Positions 8,377 to 17,952 of a stretch of 64,000 bases of DNA are shown one piece after another. The notes beneath the pieces are model-generated. The model saw only the letters and a list, made by a program, of their open reading frames with translations, ran no database searches and was not told the DNA's origin. The translations under genes were made by a program, and so were the position numbers. The stretch covers positions 60,339 through 124,338 of the forward strand of contig BAEM01000027.1 in the NCBI GenBank assembly GCA_000314955.1, written 5' to 3'. Within the stretch, counting starts at the first letter, position 1; each line of letters starts with the position of its first letter. The stretch is from Paraglaciecola chathamensis S18K6. GTDB taxonomy: Bacteria > Pseudomonadota > Gammaproteobacteria > Enterobacterales > Alteromonadaceae.

Positions 8377-9225
8377 TTACAGCATAGTTTTTAACACTTG
8401 CTGTTGTTGCTTTAAACCGCTCGGGTCACGCTCGGTCTTCAACAAGCAAAACTGTTCAGCCCAAGGGGAAGTACGCATTCTTATCGGGGGATGCGGTTGG
8501 TTAACACAGTCTGTAACGACCTTGGCAACCTCAGCGGAGGTTTGATAAACCCCTTCAGTGCGGCTGCCCGCCCCAGCGATGTATTTTTCTAGAATAGGAC
8601 GATATTCATCCTCCTTCATGCCACCGCCACCTTGGAATTGAGCCAATGCATTATTAGCAAATTCAGAGCGAATACCGCCAGGCTCCACATTAGTAAAGTT
8701 AATGCCGAAATTAGCAGTGATATAGGTAGAAACGGACTCAACATAACCTTCCACAGCAAATTTAGCAGCACAGTAAAATTCATTGAATGGTTGGCCTATT
8801 AAGCCACCAACAGAAGATATATTAATCACGTGCCCGCTGCGCGCTTGACGCATGTGTGGTAACACAGCTTTGATGCAGCGCACAACGCCTTTGAAGTTCA
8901 CATCCATCACCCATTCAATTTCTTCTTCTGTGGCTTGTTCTGTTGTTCTTACAAACCCTGCCCCGGCGTTATTGACCAGCACGTCTATCCGTCCTTCTTG
9001 TTCGATAATCTGCTCGACACAGCGCTGAACACTGTCTGTGTTTTGCACGTCGAGTTGTTTAATCGATAAGCTCACTTGCGCTTTTTCAGCTGCTTCAAGC
9101 AGAGCGGTTTTCTTATCAGTGTTGCGCATAGTGGCAAATATTTTATGACCTTGAGCAGCCAGCTGTATGGCTATGTCGATACCTAAGCCGCTAGATGTGC
9201 CGGTAACTAATATGACTTTTTGCAT
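8377..9225 (-). CDS. Short-chain dehydrogenase/reductase
   Basis: A classical SDR of 282 aa: the cofactor motif TGTSSGLG at residues 8-15, the structural NNAG motif (VLVNNAGAG, about 85-93), the catalytic serine in NISSVGG and the YxxxK pair in FYCAAKF. A NAD(P)H-dependent alcohol or ketone oxidoreductase is expected; the substrate is unknown. The start has a good AAGGAAA Shine-Dalgarno sequence. It lies 50 bp downstream of an AraC-type regulator on the same strand, so the two are probably an operon or a regulator-target pair. Confidence 0.9.
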   Translation of the reverse strand: MQKVILVTGTSSGLGIDIAIQLAAQGHKIFATMRNTDKKTALLEAAEKAQVSLSIKQLDVQNTDSVQRCVEQIIEQEGRIDVLVNNAGAGFVRTTEQATEEEIEWVMDVNFKGVVRCIKAVLPHMRQARSGHVINISSVGGLIGQPFNEFYCAAKFAVEGYVESVSTYITANFGINFTNVEPGGIRSEFANNALAQFQGGGGMKEDEYRPILEKYIAGAGSRTEGVYQTSAEVAKVVTDCVNQPHPPIRMRTSPWAEQFCLLKTERDPSGLKQQQQVLKTML

Positions 9226-9275
9226 GATAATTTCCTTAAAACTAAGGTGGGAATGATAACCGTGTTTTGTTGCTA

Positions 9276-10187
9276 CTAATGTTGAAGTTGTGCTGCACGG
9301 TATTGTGATGGAGTTTGGCCGACTTTCTTTTTAAACAGCCGCGCGAAATATTGTGGGTACTCAAACCCCAACGAATAGGCGATCGTAGCTATGCTCTGGT
9401 CGGTACCTATCAACAAATCTTTTGAACGCTCGATCAATCTAAGTTGCATGCATTCTTTGGCTGTTTTACCGGTTTCTACTTTTAGGGCGTCACTAAGATA
9501 GCGTTGGCTCATTTGCATACTTTGCGCTATCTCCGTAATCGTCGGCATATGAGTGTGATTTGGGTCGCTACACAGAATATCTAAGGCGCTTGCGAATCGT
9601 TGGAAGGTTGATGAGTGAGATTCGCTTCTTAATAGGAACTGGCGACGATAAAAGCGCTCAGCATAGTGCAGTAATGCTGATAACTGAGCGAGAATAATTT
9701 CTCGGCTAAAGTCGTCGTATCGCTGCTGATATTCATTGTGGATGGTATTAACAATCTGCTCTAGCACCAGCTCTTCACTGGGGGATAAATGTAGTGCTTC
9801 ATTCACCGCATAGCCGAAAAATGAATAAGATTTGATGCGTTCGAAAATCTTGTGCCCGCGTATGAAATCAGGATGAATTAAGAGAGTTTTTCCGGTCGGC
9901 TCAATAGTCACGCCTTGGGCGCTAAAGACTTGATTAGGTGCCATGAACAACATTGTTCCACTACTGCAGTCGTATTTGGTTTTGCCATAAAATATTTCAC
10001 CTGAGGTTACTTTTTTAAGTGAAATTAAATACAAATCACTGCTGATGGCACTAGATTGCTGTTGGCAGCTTGTATCATTGGTGGCATGAGTTTTTGTTTC
10101 AGTAATCGAAAACAGCGGATGCTCTGGCGCAGGCTTTCCCGCGTACTGGTAATACTCACTTATAGAATTAAAATGCACTCGCTTCAT
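9276..10187 (-). CDS. AraC-family transcriptional regulator
   Basis: This 303-aa protein has an N-terminal cupin-like sensing region (GTMLFMAPNQVFSAQG, about residues 77-92) and two C-terminal helix-turn-helix units (ITEIAQSMQMSQRYLSDALKVETG at about 215-238, and IATIAYSLGFEYPQYFARLFKKKVGQTPSQYR at about 264-295), the AraC/XylS signature. It directly precedes the SDR gene on the same strand and probably controls it in response to a small molecule. No paired operator was identified with confidence. Confidence 0.9.
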   Translation of the reverse strand: MKRVHFNSISEYYQYAGKPAPEHPLFSITETKTHATNDTSCQQQSSAISSDLYLISLKKVTSGEIFYGKTKYDCSSGTMLFMAPNQVFSAQGVTIEPTGKTLLIHPDFIRGHKIFERIKSYSFFGYAVNEALHLSPSEELVLEQIVNTIHNEYQQRYDDFSREIILAQLSALLHYAERFYRRQFLLRSESHSSTFQRFASALDILCSDPNHTHMPTITEIAQSMQMSQRYLSDALKVETGKTAKECMQLRLIERSKDLLIGTDQSIATIAYSLGFEYPQYFARLFKKKVGQTPSQYRAAQLQH

Positions 10188-10282
10188 GAACTTATTCTCG
10201 AATGAACGTTTTAAATAAGTTTATAGCGTTCTTAGCGTAATGGCAGTGCACAAACACGCAAAATATGGATACAAACTTACAT

Positions 10283-11200
10283 TCAAGCCACTGACATTCG
10301 GGCTTGTATTTCAGTGTTATGCTCAGCTAACAAGGTGACAAAACTTGACACCGTTGGGCTCATTGGTGAGTGTTTATATTGAGCTACCAACGGAATTGAA
10401 ACACTGACATCATTGATTTTGACAAAGGCACAGGTATTGCTGACCAAGCGCTTTATACAATGTGGTGCAATACCTATCCCTAAACCGGCACCCACCTCAA
10501 CTAATAATGTTTGCATTGAACGCGGTTGGCTGGAAATCAATGGTGTCACGCCTGCTGCTTGAAACGCGCTTAAGGTTTGTTCATATAAACCCACTGCTTC
10601 TTCGCGCTTAAATATAATAAACGGGCTATCACGCATTACGTTTAATGCGATGCTTGGCACATTAGCAAGGTGGTGGTCTTGGGGAAGCACCAACACTAGC
10701 TCGTCGTTGTAAATTAACTCTGTTTTTAACCCAATTGGTTCAACGTCATCCAAAATTGGACGTGTTAAGGCGATATCAATGTCATTATTTTCAAATGCTT
10801 GCTGCTGACCTTGAACCGTTAAATCAAATAAAGACACCTGTACGTTTGGATGCGCAACACTGTATTGCCTGACTAAATCAGGCAAAAAATTTGAGCAAGC
10901 TGAGCTGATATAACCTATGCGAAGCTGGCCTGTTTCACCTTTGGCCACTCTACGAACTTTTTCGATGGCGCTTTGTTGCAGGGCGATTAAACGGTTGCTT
11001 TCGACGAGCAATGCATCTCCTGCTGAGGTAAGTTTTACTTCTCGTGTGTTTCGCCAGAACAGTTTTACCCCTAATTCATTCTCTAACTCTGATATTTGCC
11101 GACTTACTGCTGGTTGAACGGTATGCAGGGCTCGAGCAGCACCAGAAAAGCTACGATAAGTTGCGACTGCTACGAATGTTTTAAGAACCTTTATTTCCAC
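10283..11200 (-). CDS. LysR-family transcriptional regulator
   Basis: The N-terminal winged helix-turn-helix (VEIKVLKTFVAVATYRSFSG, AARALHTVQPAVSRQISELE) is followed by a LysR substrate-binding domain (about residues 90-295). I start it at GTG 11200, which has AGGG spaced about 9 nt upstream and gives the standard LysR N-terminus and 305 aa; the open frame extends to ATG 11254. It is divergent from an MFS transporter with a dyad at 11258-11273 between them, the usual arrangement for a LysR regulator acting on its neighbour and on itself. The inducer is unknown. Confidence 0.9.
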   Translation of the reverse strand: MEIKVLKTFVAVATYRSFSGAARALHTVQPAVSRQISELENELGVKLFWRNTREVKLTSAGDALLVESNRLIALQQSAIEKVRRVAKGETGQLRIGYISSACSNFLPDLVRQYSVAHPNVQVSLFDLTVQGQQQAFENNDIDIALTRPILDDVEPIGLKTELIYNDELVLVLPQDHHLANVPSIALNVMRDSPFIIFKREEAVGLYEQTLSAFQAAGVTPLISSQPRSMQTLLVEVGAGLGIGIAPHCIKRLVSNTCAFVKINDVSVSIPLVAQYKHSPMSPTVSSFVTLLAEHNTEIQARMSVA

Positions 11201-11257
11201 TTGTTTCACCCTATAAACCGCCAACCTATAGCAAAATAGTATCAGTTTAATCAATAA

Positions 11258-11273
11258 ATAACATTTCTGTTAT
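11258..11273. promoter_or_regulatory. Candidate LysR operator
   Basis: ATAACATTTCTGTTAT is a perfect 6-bp dyad with a 4-bp spacer, placed in the divergent region between the LysR gene and the first MFS gene. It resembles the interrupted dyads bound by LysR-type regulators. Binding by the adjacent regulator is inferred from position. Confidence 0.45.
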
Positions 11274-11335
11274 GCATCAATAATCCCTACTCTATTTGCT
11301 ATTCCAAACTCAATGAAATTAAGGATTTTGCCGCT

Positions 11336-12550
11336 ATGCAATCAATACGCCCCGTGCAATCTCTACAGACCAAACAAGCGATAGCTCAGCCATCTATTCT
11401 AAGTACAAGGCAGTTATTCCTTTTTGCTTTCGTTATTGCCGCTACAGTGGCCAATTTGTATTACGTACAACCCCTGTTGCCTGAAATAAAAAACAGTTTT
11501 GTACTCAGTGGCCTTGAATCCAGTTTACTGGGCTCGTTTACCCAGCTTGGTTATGCAGCTGCGCTACTATTTATATCTCCCCTCGGGGACATTTTTCCAC
11601 GTAAAAATGTGGTCAGAGTGTTGTCTTGCACCTTAGTTGTTGGCTCTCTTCTTGTGGGCTTCAGTGAATACAATGTCGCGTTGCTCTTGGGATTATTTTG
11701 CATCGGCGTTAGCGCCAATATCACACAGCAAATTATTCCTTTAGCGGCTTCACTATCAATACCCTCGGATAGGGGCCGCGTAGTGGGTACATTAATGACT
11801 GGCTTGACCGCAGGTATATTAATTTCCAGAGCCATAAGTGGGTTTATCGCTCAGCATTATGAATGGCGAGCAGTGTTTATTTTTGCCGCAGTGATAGCCG
11901 CCTGTATTGGTTTGTTGCTGAATGCCCGTTTACCGCTAAATCAGCCTGCTGCTAAGCTGGCATACCCTGCTCTTTTACGTTCAATGTTGACCCTTTTTAA
12001 ACAACATAAGTTGCTCAGGGTGGCTTCAATCACTGGCGCTTTATGGTTTGCTGCGTTTAACGCGTTGTGGGTCACCGTGGCTATTCACGTTATGGATGAG
12101 CCTCTGAGTTTTTCTGTTCAGCAAGCCGGTTTGCTTGGGTTTATTGGCTTGTCTGGCATTGTTGGGGCAAAAGTGTCAGGTCGTTTAGTCACTAAACTAG
12201 GTGCTAGTCGGCTAATCAGTATAGCGATAGGGCTGACCATAGCTGGGTTCGCGGTATTGATGTTGTTTGGCGCTAGTATTTGGGGGCTGGTATTCGGAAT
12301 TATTCTGATTGATATCGGCGTCTTCGCTGCTCAAGTGCCTAATCAGGTCAGTGTGTTTTCTATCGATCCCGCTGCGCAAAGCCGTATCAATGCGGTCTAC
12401 ATGTTGATGTATTACACAGGCGCTTCACTTGGCGCCGCTGGGGCTATGTACCTAGTCAATCATATTAATTGGCAAGCCGTTATCTACTTCGCTATGGGCC
12501 TAAGCGTCCTCGCGCTCACTCATCATCGCTTTCAAGCGAAACACTACTAA
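11336..12550 (+). CDS. MFS transporter
   Basis: A 404-aa major facilitator with about 12 hydrophobic segments, the first beginning at about residue 26 (QLFLFAFVIAATVANLYYVQPLLPEI). The loop 2-3 motif appears as GDIFPRKNVVR, the MFS motif A position. The NLYYVQPLLPEI segment is typical of the YgaY/YnfM-like branch of drug-efflux-type facilitators. It is divergent from the LysR regulator and followed 17 bp later by a second MFS gene. Substrate unknown; efflux is more likely than uptake (inference from family). Confidence 0.88.
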   Translation: MQSIRPVQSLQTKQAIAQPSILSTRQLFLFAFVIAATVANLYYVQPLLPEIKNSFVLSGLESSLLGSFTQLGYAAALLFISPLGDIFPRKNVVRVLSCTLVVGSLLVGFSEYNVALLLGLFCIGVSANITQQIIPLAASLSIPSDRGRVVGTLMTGLTAGILISRAISGFIAQHYEWRAVFIFAAVIAACIGLLLNARLPLNQPAAKLAYPALLRSMLTLFKQHKLLRVASITGALWFAAFNALWVTVAIHVMDEPLSFSVQQAGLLGFIGLSGIVGAKVSGRLVTKLGASRLISIAIGLTIAGFAVLMLFGASIWGLVFGIILIDIGVFAAQVPNQVSVFSIDPAAQSRINAVYMLMYYTGASLGAAGAMYLVNHINWQAVIYFAMGLSVLALTHHRFQAKHY

Positions 12551-12567
12551 TTATTGAAGGAAAGTTT

Positions 12568-13722
12568 ATGTCTCAGTTATCTCGTATAGCTGGGTTCACT
12601 TTATTGGTGATATCCAGTTTAACTATCATGGTGGGCACAGTCGTTGCCCCTGGTTTACATGGGGTAGCGAATGCCCTAGGTGTTGACCACTTCGCTACTT
12701 GGCTTATCACACTACCTGCGTTAGGAGCGGTCATTTTTGCTCCATTTGCTGGGCGGATAATCGATAAGTTTGGCGCTTACTATGCGCTGATATTTGGCTT
12801 GGCTCTGTATGGATTACTAGGAGCAGGAGGCATCTTTTTGCATGGGCCTTATTTTGTGTTTGCTGATCGCATCTTACTTGGTGCGGCAACCGCAATCGTT
12901 ATGGCTGGTGGTACCACGTTAATATCTCAGTGGTACCAAGGGCATAAGCGTTTAGCTATGATTGCCAAGCAAGGTATGGCGATAGAGCTTGGTGGCGTAA
13001 TATTTTTATTTATTGGTGGCCAACTCGCCCTTGAAGGCTGGCAAATGCCCTTTGGGCTTTACCTGATCGCTTGGGTTTGTTTAGTCCTCATGCTGTTATT
13101 TATTCCTAAGCAAAGCCCAAAAACGAATAAAAACAGCCATGCAGATGAAGATGAAAAGCGCCCTGCTACATCACTCAAGTTAGTCTATTTAATGTCAGTA
13201 CTTTCGATGGTGTTGTTTTTTATCGCCATTGCTGTACTGCCAATGAGTATGGCTAGTTCAGGTTTTAGTGAGGATGAAATCGGCTTTTTCTTAGCATTTA
13301 TTTCACTGATTGCTGTGGTGGGGGCACTTATCATGCCTAAGTTGGTGGTTAAGCTCGGTGAGAAAGTCGTGCTCATTCTTGCCACATGCATGTTTGCATT
13401 GACCCACTTTACCTTCTTCAACGCTGAAACGTTGCAACTATTAATTCTTGGCGGTGTATTTTGTGGCTTGGGTTTTGGCTTTTCTATTCCTTTGTTAAAT
13501 CATATGGTTGTTGAACAAAGTCATCCGCAATACCGCGGGCGTAACCTATCGTACTTTACCATGGCAGTCTTTCTAGGCCAGTTTCTCACCTCTTTCGTTG
13601 AGCTAATACCAGGTGAACGAAATACAGTTTATGCAGTGGCAAGTATCGCAGCGCTGATCATTGCTTGTTTATTAATTGCACAGCGCGTTGTCAGTCTGCG
13701 TCAGCCAATCTATCAACGGTAA
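12568..13722 (+). CDS. MFS transporter (second of tandem pair)
   Basis: A 384-aa, 12-segment major facilitator starting at ATG 12568, which has an AAGGAAAG ribosome-binding site; the frame upstream overlaps the preceding gene and is not used. The motif A region reads GRIIDKFGAYY. The sequence differs clearly from the upstream MFS gene, so this is not a recent duplication. The 17-bp gap indicates cotranscription. A short charged cytoplasmic loop (NKNSHADEDEKRPAT, about 190-204) separates the two six-helix halves, as is usual for the family. Confidence 0.88.
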   Translation: MSQLSRIAGFTLLVISSLTIMVGTVVAPGLHGVANALGVDHFATWLITLPALGAVIFAPFAGRIIDKFGAYYALIFGLALYGLLGAGGIFLHGPYFVFADRILLGAATAIVMAGGTTLISQWYQGHKRLAMIAKQGMAIELGGVIFLFIGGQLALEGWQMPFGLYLIAWVCLVLMLLFIPKQSPKTNKNSHADEDEKRPATSLKLVYLMSVLSMVLFFIAIAVLPMSMASSGFSEDEIGFFLAFISLIAVVGALIMPKLVVKLGEKVVLILATCMFALTHFTFFNAETLQLLILGGVFCGLGFGFSIPLLNHMVVEQSHPQYRGRNLSYFTMAVFLGQFLTSFVELIPGERNTVYAVASIAALIIACLLIAQRVVSLRQPIYQR

Positions 13723-13790
13723 CGATAGAAGAAAATATAGACCATGAAATTTTTCATTCGATAAGAATTTAATTTGTTTGTTTTGTCGGT

Positions 13791-13827
13791 AAAGCTCACC
13801 TCGCAGGACCTAAGTGAGGTGAGCTTT
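13791..13827. terminator. Bidirectional terminator hairpin
   Basis: AAAGCTCACCTC (13791-13802) pairs perfectly with GAGGTGAGCTTT (13816-13827) across a 13-nt loop. It lies between the convergent MFS and SulP genes. The stem's own terminal AAA/TTT provides only a short T run, so termination efficiency is uncertain. Confidence 0.65.
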
Positions 13828-13853
13828 CTGTTCAGTGATTAGCCTTATGGAGC

Positions 13854-15623
13854 TTAGGCTACCAGTGTGCTTTGTATATTCACTTCAACAATATCATTGG
13901 CTTTTCGCAGTAATTGGGCTGATTCGTTATTTAAGTTGCGTAAATAAACGGTTTTGCCCAGCTTTTTGTATTTCTCACTAATACCCTGTACAGCTTCGAT
14001 GGCAGACTGATCAAACAAACGAGCGTCTAAGAAATCAATTGCTACGCAATTAGGGTCTTGCGATGGATTGAATTTAGCTTTGAAGTCAGTTATCGAACCA
14101 AAAAACAAATTGCCTACAAGGTGATAGGTTTTGCCCTTTTCATCTTCATCAACCCTAACGATGATATGTTTGGCACTGTTCCAAGCATAAACGAGTGCGG
14201 ATAAGATAACGCCAATACTCACCGCTATGGCTAAATCAAAGATTACAGTCACTGTGGAAACACAGATGATGATGAAAATTTCAGATTTAGGCACCTTGCC
14301 AAACAAGCGCAATGAGGTCCACTCAAAGGTCGCAATGACCACCATGAACATAACGCCTATCAGCGATGCTACTGGGATCATCTCGATCACACTTGGGAAG
14401 AACAAAATGAATACCATCATAAATAAAGCTGTTGATATGCCCGACATACGCCCGCGCCCACCGGAGTTAAGACAGATCATACTTTGTCCTATCATCGCGC
14501 ATCCACACATGCCGCCGAAAAATCCACTTAGCATATTGCCTGACCCTTGGGCGATAGCTTCTTTATTACTGCGCCCTTTAGTCTGTGTAATTTCATCTAT
14601 GAGAGATAGAGTCATCAGTGATTCAATAAGCCCGACTGATGCTAATACTAGAGCTAAAAAGAACACGGTTATCAGTGCGCTAGTGGCACTGGAGTCTGAC
14701 AAATCCCAACTTAAGGTCGGAATATGCAAGCTCGGTATTTCTCCTCTTAAACTACCATCTAAGGGATCAGCATGTTCTTTTTCACCACTGTCGAGCATTC
14801 TTTGTTGGTTTTTATTCCATCTTGCGTTTATTTGCGCTTGTGAAGGACGGTCAGCGGCAATCTGCGTTGCTACCGCGTCATATTGCCCGTAGGGGATCGT
14901 GTCTTTAATGGCATCGAATCGTTCATCAATGATTTGTTTTTCGATCATTGACGTGCGCTGATCAAGCACGACCTGGCTGACTAGTTTTGATTGTAACGGG
15001 GTGAATGATACTAGTAAGGTGCATAGCACAATTGCAGCCAAAGGGGCTGGTACAGCTTTAGTGACCTTGGGCAGAAAATGCACTATTGCCATCGTCAGCG
15101 CAATAAGACCCATCATTGTCAGCATTTCAGGACTGGTTAGAGAAAGCCAATCTCCAGCATAGGTAAAGAAATTATTCTGGGCATCAAACACGACGTGGGT
15201 ATTGCCTTTGAATTGGTTAAATTGTGCTAAGCCGATAACAATCGCGAGGCCATTTACAAACCCAAGCATAACAGGGTGAGGTAACAGCCGAATGAATTTA
15301 CCCATTTTGAATATGCCAAATAGCACCTGTAATATTCCGGTCAAAATGACGGCGGCTAACAGATACTCCAAGCCAAACATAATAATAAAGGCAGTAGTGA
15401 CCACAGCCATTGAACCCGCTGCACCAGAAATCATGATAGTGCGGCCACCAAATATCGCCGTGATCAAGCCAATGAAAAACGAGCCGTACAATCCCATCAT
15501 CGGGTCAATACCCGCGACAAAAGTGAAAGCGACCGCTTCTGGGATCAATGTCAGCACGGCCGTTAGACCAGCCAGAACATCGTTCTTCAAATTCGCCTGA
15601 CGTTTAGTGATTAAGTTAAACAT
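13854..15623 (-). CDS. SulP-family anion transporter with STAS domain
   Basis: This 589-aa protein opens with the SulP transmembrane core (NDVLAGLTAVLTLIPEAVAF, AGIDPMMGLYGSFF) and about 10-12 hydrophobic segments, then a C-terminal STAS domain (about 490-585; NCVAIDFLDARLFDQSAIEAV). A long hydrophilic insertion at about residues 210-300 separates membrane segments. SulP proteins move sulfate, bicarbonate or other anions; marine members are often Na+/bicarbonate importers, but the substrate is not decided by sequence alone. It stands alone with over 500 bp of upstream non-coding sequence. Confidence 0.92.
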   Translation of the reverse strand: MFNLITKRQANLKNDVLAGLTAVLTLIPEAVAFTFVAGIDPMMGLYGSFFIGLITAIFGGRTIMISGAAGSMAVVTTAFIIMFGLEYLLAAVILTGILQVLFGIFKMGKFIRLLPHPVMLGFVNGLAIVIGLAQFNQFKGNTHVVFDAQNNFFTYAGDWLSLTSPEMLTMMGLIALTMAIVHFLPKVTKAVPAPLAAIVLCTLLVSFTPLQSKLVSQVVLDQRTSMIEKQIIDERFDAIKDTIPYGQYDAVATQIAADRPSQAQINARWNKNQQRMLDSGEKEHADPLDGSLRGEIPSLHIPTLSWDLSDSSATSALITVFFLALVLASVGLIESLMTLSLIDEITQTKGRSNKEAIAQGSGNMLSGFFGGMCGCAMIGQSMICLNSGGRGRMSGISTALFMMVFILFFPSVIEMIPVASLIGVMFMVVIATFEWTSLRLFGKVPKSEIFIIICVSTVTVIFDLAIAVSIGVILSALVYAWNSAKHIIVRVDEDEKGKTYHLVGNLFFGSITDFKAKFNPSQDPNCVAIDFLDARLFDQSAIEAVQGISEKYKKLGKTVYLRNLNNESAQLLRKANDIVEVNIQSTLVA

Positions 15624-15778
15624 GTTTTTCCTCGTAAAAGTCTGAAAGAAAAATTCCTTATACGCACCGCATCAAGGCAGACGCATGTGCAGCAAATTTA
15701 TAAGAAGCTTGAAAGAGTGTTGAATTAACGTGGGGTGGTTAACGGGAAAGAATTTTAATTTTAGGAGGTATAAAAACA

Positions 15779-15961
15779 ATGAATTTTAAAAGGAAACTCT
15801 TTATTGATTCTGTTGATAACACACGAATATTTATCTTCTTTCTTATAAAAATCAATATAATGACACGTGGCCTTAGAGTGTTATTTTTGGCCGTCGTGGC
15901 GTTGAATGATAGCAAAGCTAGCCGCTTTCTACGGTTACAGAGCAGAATAAACAAACTATGA
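15779..15961 (+). CDS. Possible small protein (60 aa), doubtful
   Basis: An ATG frame with AGGAGG 10 nt upstream (15763-15768), the main reason to list it. The product is basic with one hydrophobic stretch (about residues 15-27) and no recognised family. It lies in an AT-rich intergenic region where chance frames are common, and an antisense frame of similar length covers it. Confidence 0.2.
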   Translation: MNFKRKLFIDSVDNTRIFIFFLIKINIMTRGLRVLFLAVVALNDSKASRFLRLQSRINKL

Positions 15962-16074
15962 CTTCACGCGTAAAGGTTGAGTAGAAGAGAGGCTAAGCGA
16001 TAGAGCAAAAAAGAGGGAGACAAACGCGGAGAATAAATCAAAAAGACATAGCCACAAGTGACCCAAATATACGA

Positions 16075-16119
16075 GGGCTTATCATGTATTTCAATGTGGC
16101 CAAAAAACTTGATAAGCCC
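16075..16119. repeat. Inverted repeat downstream of yicC
   Basis: GGGCTTATCA (16075-16084) and TGATAAGCCC (16110-16119) form a perfect 10-bp inverted repeat with a 25-nt loop, 39 bp past the yicC stop. It may act as the yicC terminator; no T tract follows on the minus strand. Confidence 0.55.
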
Positions 16120-16157
16120 ATAGTGTTCGTGGTGTTTGGTTAAATCATGTCAGGTAA

Positions 16158-17021
16158 TTACTCTATATTAGCAATCTGCTCGCGCATTTGCTCGATTAGC
16201 ACTTTTAGCTCTACCGCTGATTGGGTAATGTCACTATTAATTGACTTTGAGCCTAGTGTGTTTGACTCGCGGTTAAACTCTTGCATCATAAAATCTAGCC
16301 GGCGACCTACTGCACCGCCTTTTTTGAGGATTTTGCGTGTTTCACCTATGTGCGACACTAGGCGATCGAGCTCTTCGGCGACATCGACTTTTTGTGCCAG
16401 CATGATCATTTCTTGCTCAACGCGGGTGGCATCAAGTTCAATCTTAGCTTCTTCAAAGCGGGCAAGTATCTTGTCTTTTTGCCATTGGATGACATCAGGC
16501 ATGTGCTGCGATACTTTGTCTACTTCCACCTGAATACCGTCAAGGCGTTGCTCGATCATGGCTTTAAGGTTTGTACCTTCGGTGGCACGGGCAGTGATAA
16601 AGTCAGTCAGGGTGGCATCAAACTCAGCTAAAATATCGGCTTGAATACCTTCCATGTCGGTTTCTTCTGCTGCGATAACACCCGGCCAGCGCAATACGTC
16701 TAACGGATTTACACCTGATGATTGGCCATGAGATTGCACCCAATCTGCTGCATCCATAACCTGACGGGCTAAGTCTTCATTTAAACTAAGTTTACCCACA
16801 GCGGCATCATTTGCGACAAAGCGTAGTGCGCACTCTACCTTGCCCCGTTGCAACTGCTTGCGAAAACGTTCGCGTAAAATGGGCTCTAAACTTTTGAATT
16901 GCTCTGGAAGACGAAAGTATGTTTCGAGAAAACGTTGGTTAACCGAGCGGATTTCCCATACGGCTGTACCCCACTGTGCTTTGAGTTCGCGACGGGCAAA
17001 TGCGGTCATGCTGTAAATCAT
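16158..17021 (-). CDS. yicC: YicC family endoribonuclease-like protein
   Basis: The 287-aa product from ATG 17021 begins MIYSMTAFARRELKAQWG, matching the YicC N-terminus; the open frame goes 23 codons further but into non-homologous sequence. Family hallmarks include EIRSVNQRFLETYFRLPEQF (about 26-45), SHIGETRKILKKGGAVGRRLDFMMQEFNRE (about 231-260) and NTLGSKS near the C-terminus. YicC of E. coli has been linked to RNA turnover as an endoribonuclease, including sRNA degradation. Divergent from rph, as in many gammaproteobacteria. Confidence 0.94.
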   Translation of the reverse strand: MIYSMTAFARRELKAQWGTAVWEIRSVNQRFLETYFRLPEQFKSLEPILRERFRKQLQRGKVECALRFVANDAAVGKLSLNEDLARQVMDAADWVQSHGQSSGVNPLDVLRWPGVIAAEETDMEGIQADILAEFDATLTDFITARATEGTNLKAMIEQRLDGIQVEVDKVSQHMPDVIQWQKDKILARFEEAKIELDATRVEQEMIMLAQKVDVAEELDRLVSHIGETRKILKKGGAVGRRLDFMMQEFNRESNTLGSKSINSDITQSAVELKVLIEQMREQIANIE

Positions 17022-17165
17022 TAGGTTAATTCCTTGGTGAAAACTGATAGGTATTATACCCCTGTGACCGCCATGCGCGATAGCTAACATTTTTTCTGAC
17101 GTTTTCTGTGACAGATTAGTGCGAGATTGGCGGTATTTTTGTAAGAACCCGCGCTGTCATTTGGG

Positions 17166-17171
17166 TATAAT
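17166..17171 (+). promoter_or_regulatory. -10 element of rph promoter
   Basis: A perfect TATAAT preceded by TTGGG lies 28 bp upstream of the rph ATG. No good -35 hexamer is found at 16-18 bp, so only the -10 is called. Confidence 0.5.
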
Positions 17172-17199
17172 GCGCGCAAATTATTTAAAGGAGTTATCC

Positions 17200-17913
17200 A
17201 TGCGCCCGAACGACAGAACTGCTAGCCAAATTCGCCCAGTTACTATTACCCGTAATTTCACTTGCCATGCAGAAGGCTCTGTACTGATTGAATTCGGCAA
17301 CACAAAAGTGTTGTGTAACGCCTCTGTGACTGAGGGGGTGCCTCGTTTCATGAAAGGCCAAGGTAAAGGTTGGGTAACGGCCGAGTACAGCATGTTGCCT
17401 CGCGCAACTCATACCCGTTCAGACCGTGAAGCTGCCCGTGGAAAACAAGGCGGTCGTACGTTGGAAATTCAGCGTTTAATCGCCCGTTCATTGCGCGCCG
17501 CCCTTGATTTAAAATTGCTGGGTGAAAATACCATAGTGGTTGATTGTGATGTTATTCAGGCCGATGGTGGAACTCGTACTGCTTCTATCACAGGAGCATG
17601 TGTTGCTTTAGTTGACGCCCTAACGTGGATGCGTAGCAAAGGGATCATCAAAACCAACCCAATGAAGCACATGATCGCAGCAATTTCTGTGGGGATTTAC
17701 AAAGGCAATGCCATTGCTGATTTAGAATACACAGAAGATTCAGACGCTGAAACCGATATGAACGTGGTGATGACTGATACCGGCAAGATGATTGAAGTAC
17801 AAGGCACTGCAGAGGGCGAACCGTTTAGCATCGAAGAAATGCATGAAATGTTAGAGCTGGCAAAACACGGTATTCGTGAATTGTTCGACGAACAAAAAGC
17901 TGCGCTGAACTAA
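17200..17913 (+). CDS. rph: Ribonuclease PH
   Basis: RNase PH trims the 3' ends of tRNA precursors by phosphorolysis. The 237-aa length from ATG 17200 (AAAGGAG 7 nt upstream) matches the family (about 238 aa); an upstream in-frame start at 17119 is rejected. Family motifs are [16 protein letters not shown] at the N-terminus, [19 protein letters not shown] (about 25-43), [23 protein letters not shown] (about 72-94, phosphate/RNA binding) and [19 protein letters not shown] (about 116-134). It starts the rph-pyrE-tusA run; the 39-bp gap to pyrE fits an operon. Confidence 0.97.
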   Translation: MRPNDRTASQIRPVTITRNFTCHAEGSVLIEFGNTKVLCNASVTEGVPRFMKGQGKGWVTAEYSMLPRATHTRSDREAARGKQGGRTLEIQRLIARSLRAALDLKLLGENTIVVDCDVIQADGGTRTASITGACVALVDALTWMRSKGIIKTNPMKHMIAAISVGIYKGNAIADLEYTEDSDAETDMNVVMTDTGKMIEVQGTAEGEPFSIEEMHEMLELAKHGIRELFDEQKAALN

Positions 17914-17952
17914 AGCTGACAACAACTCAGATCTCAATATACAGGTAGATAA

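Larger units (their letters stand above)
15624..16157. other. Intergenic region between sulP and yicC
   Basis: About 530 bp, AT-rich, presumably holding the sulP promoter. One possible short gene (15779-15961, plus) and one inverted repeat (16075-16119) are the only structures seen and are listed separately. Confidence 0.6.

Noticed and set aside
14227..14892. 221-aa plus-strand frame
   Set aside because: It is antisense to the sulP gene, whose transmembrane and STAS motifs are intact; the product is a shadow with no family features.
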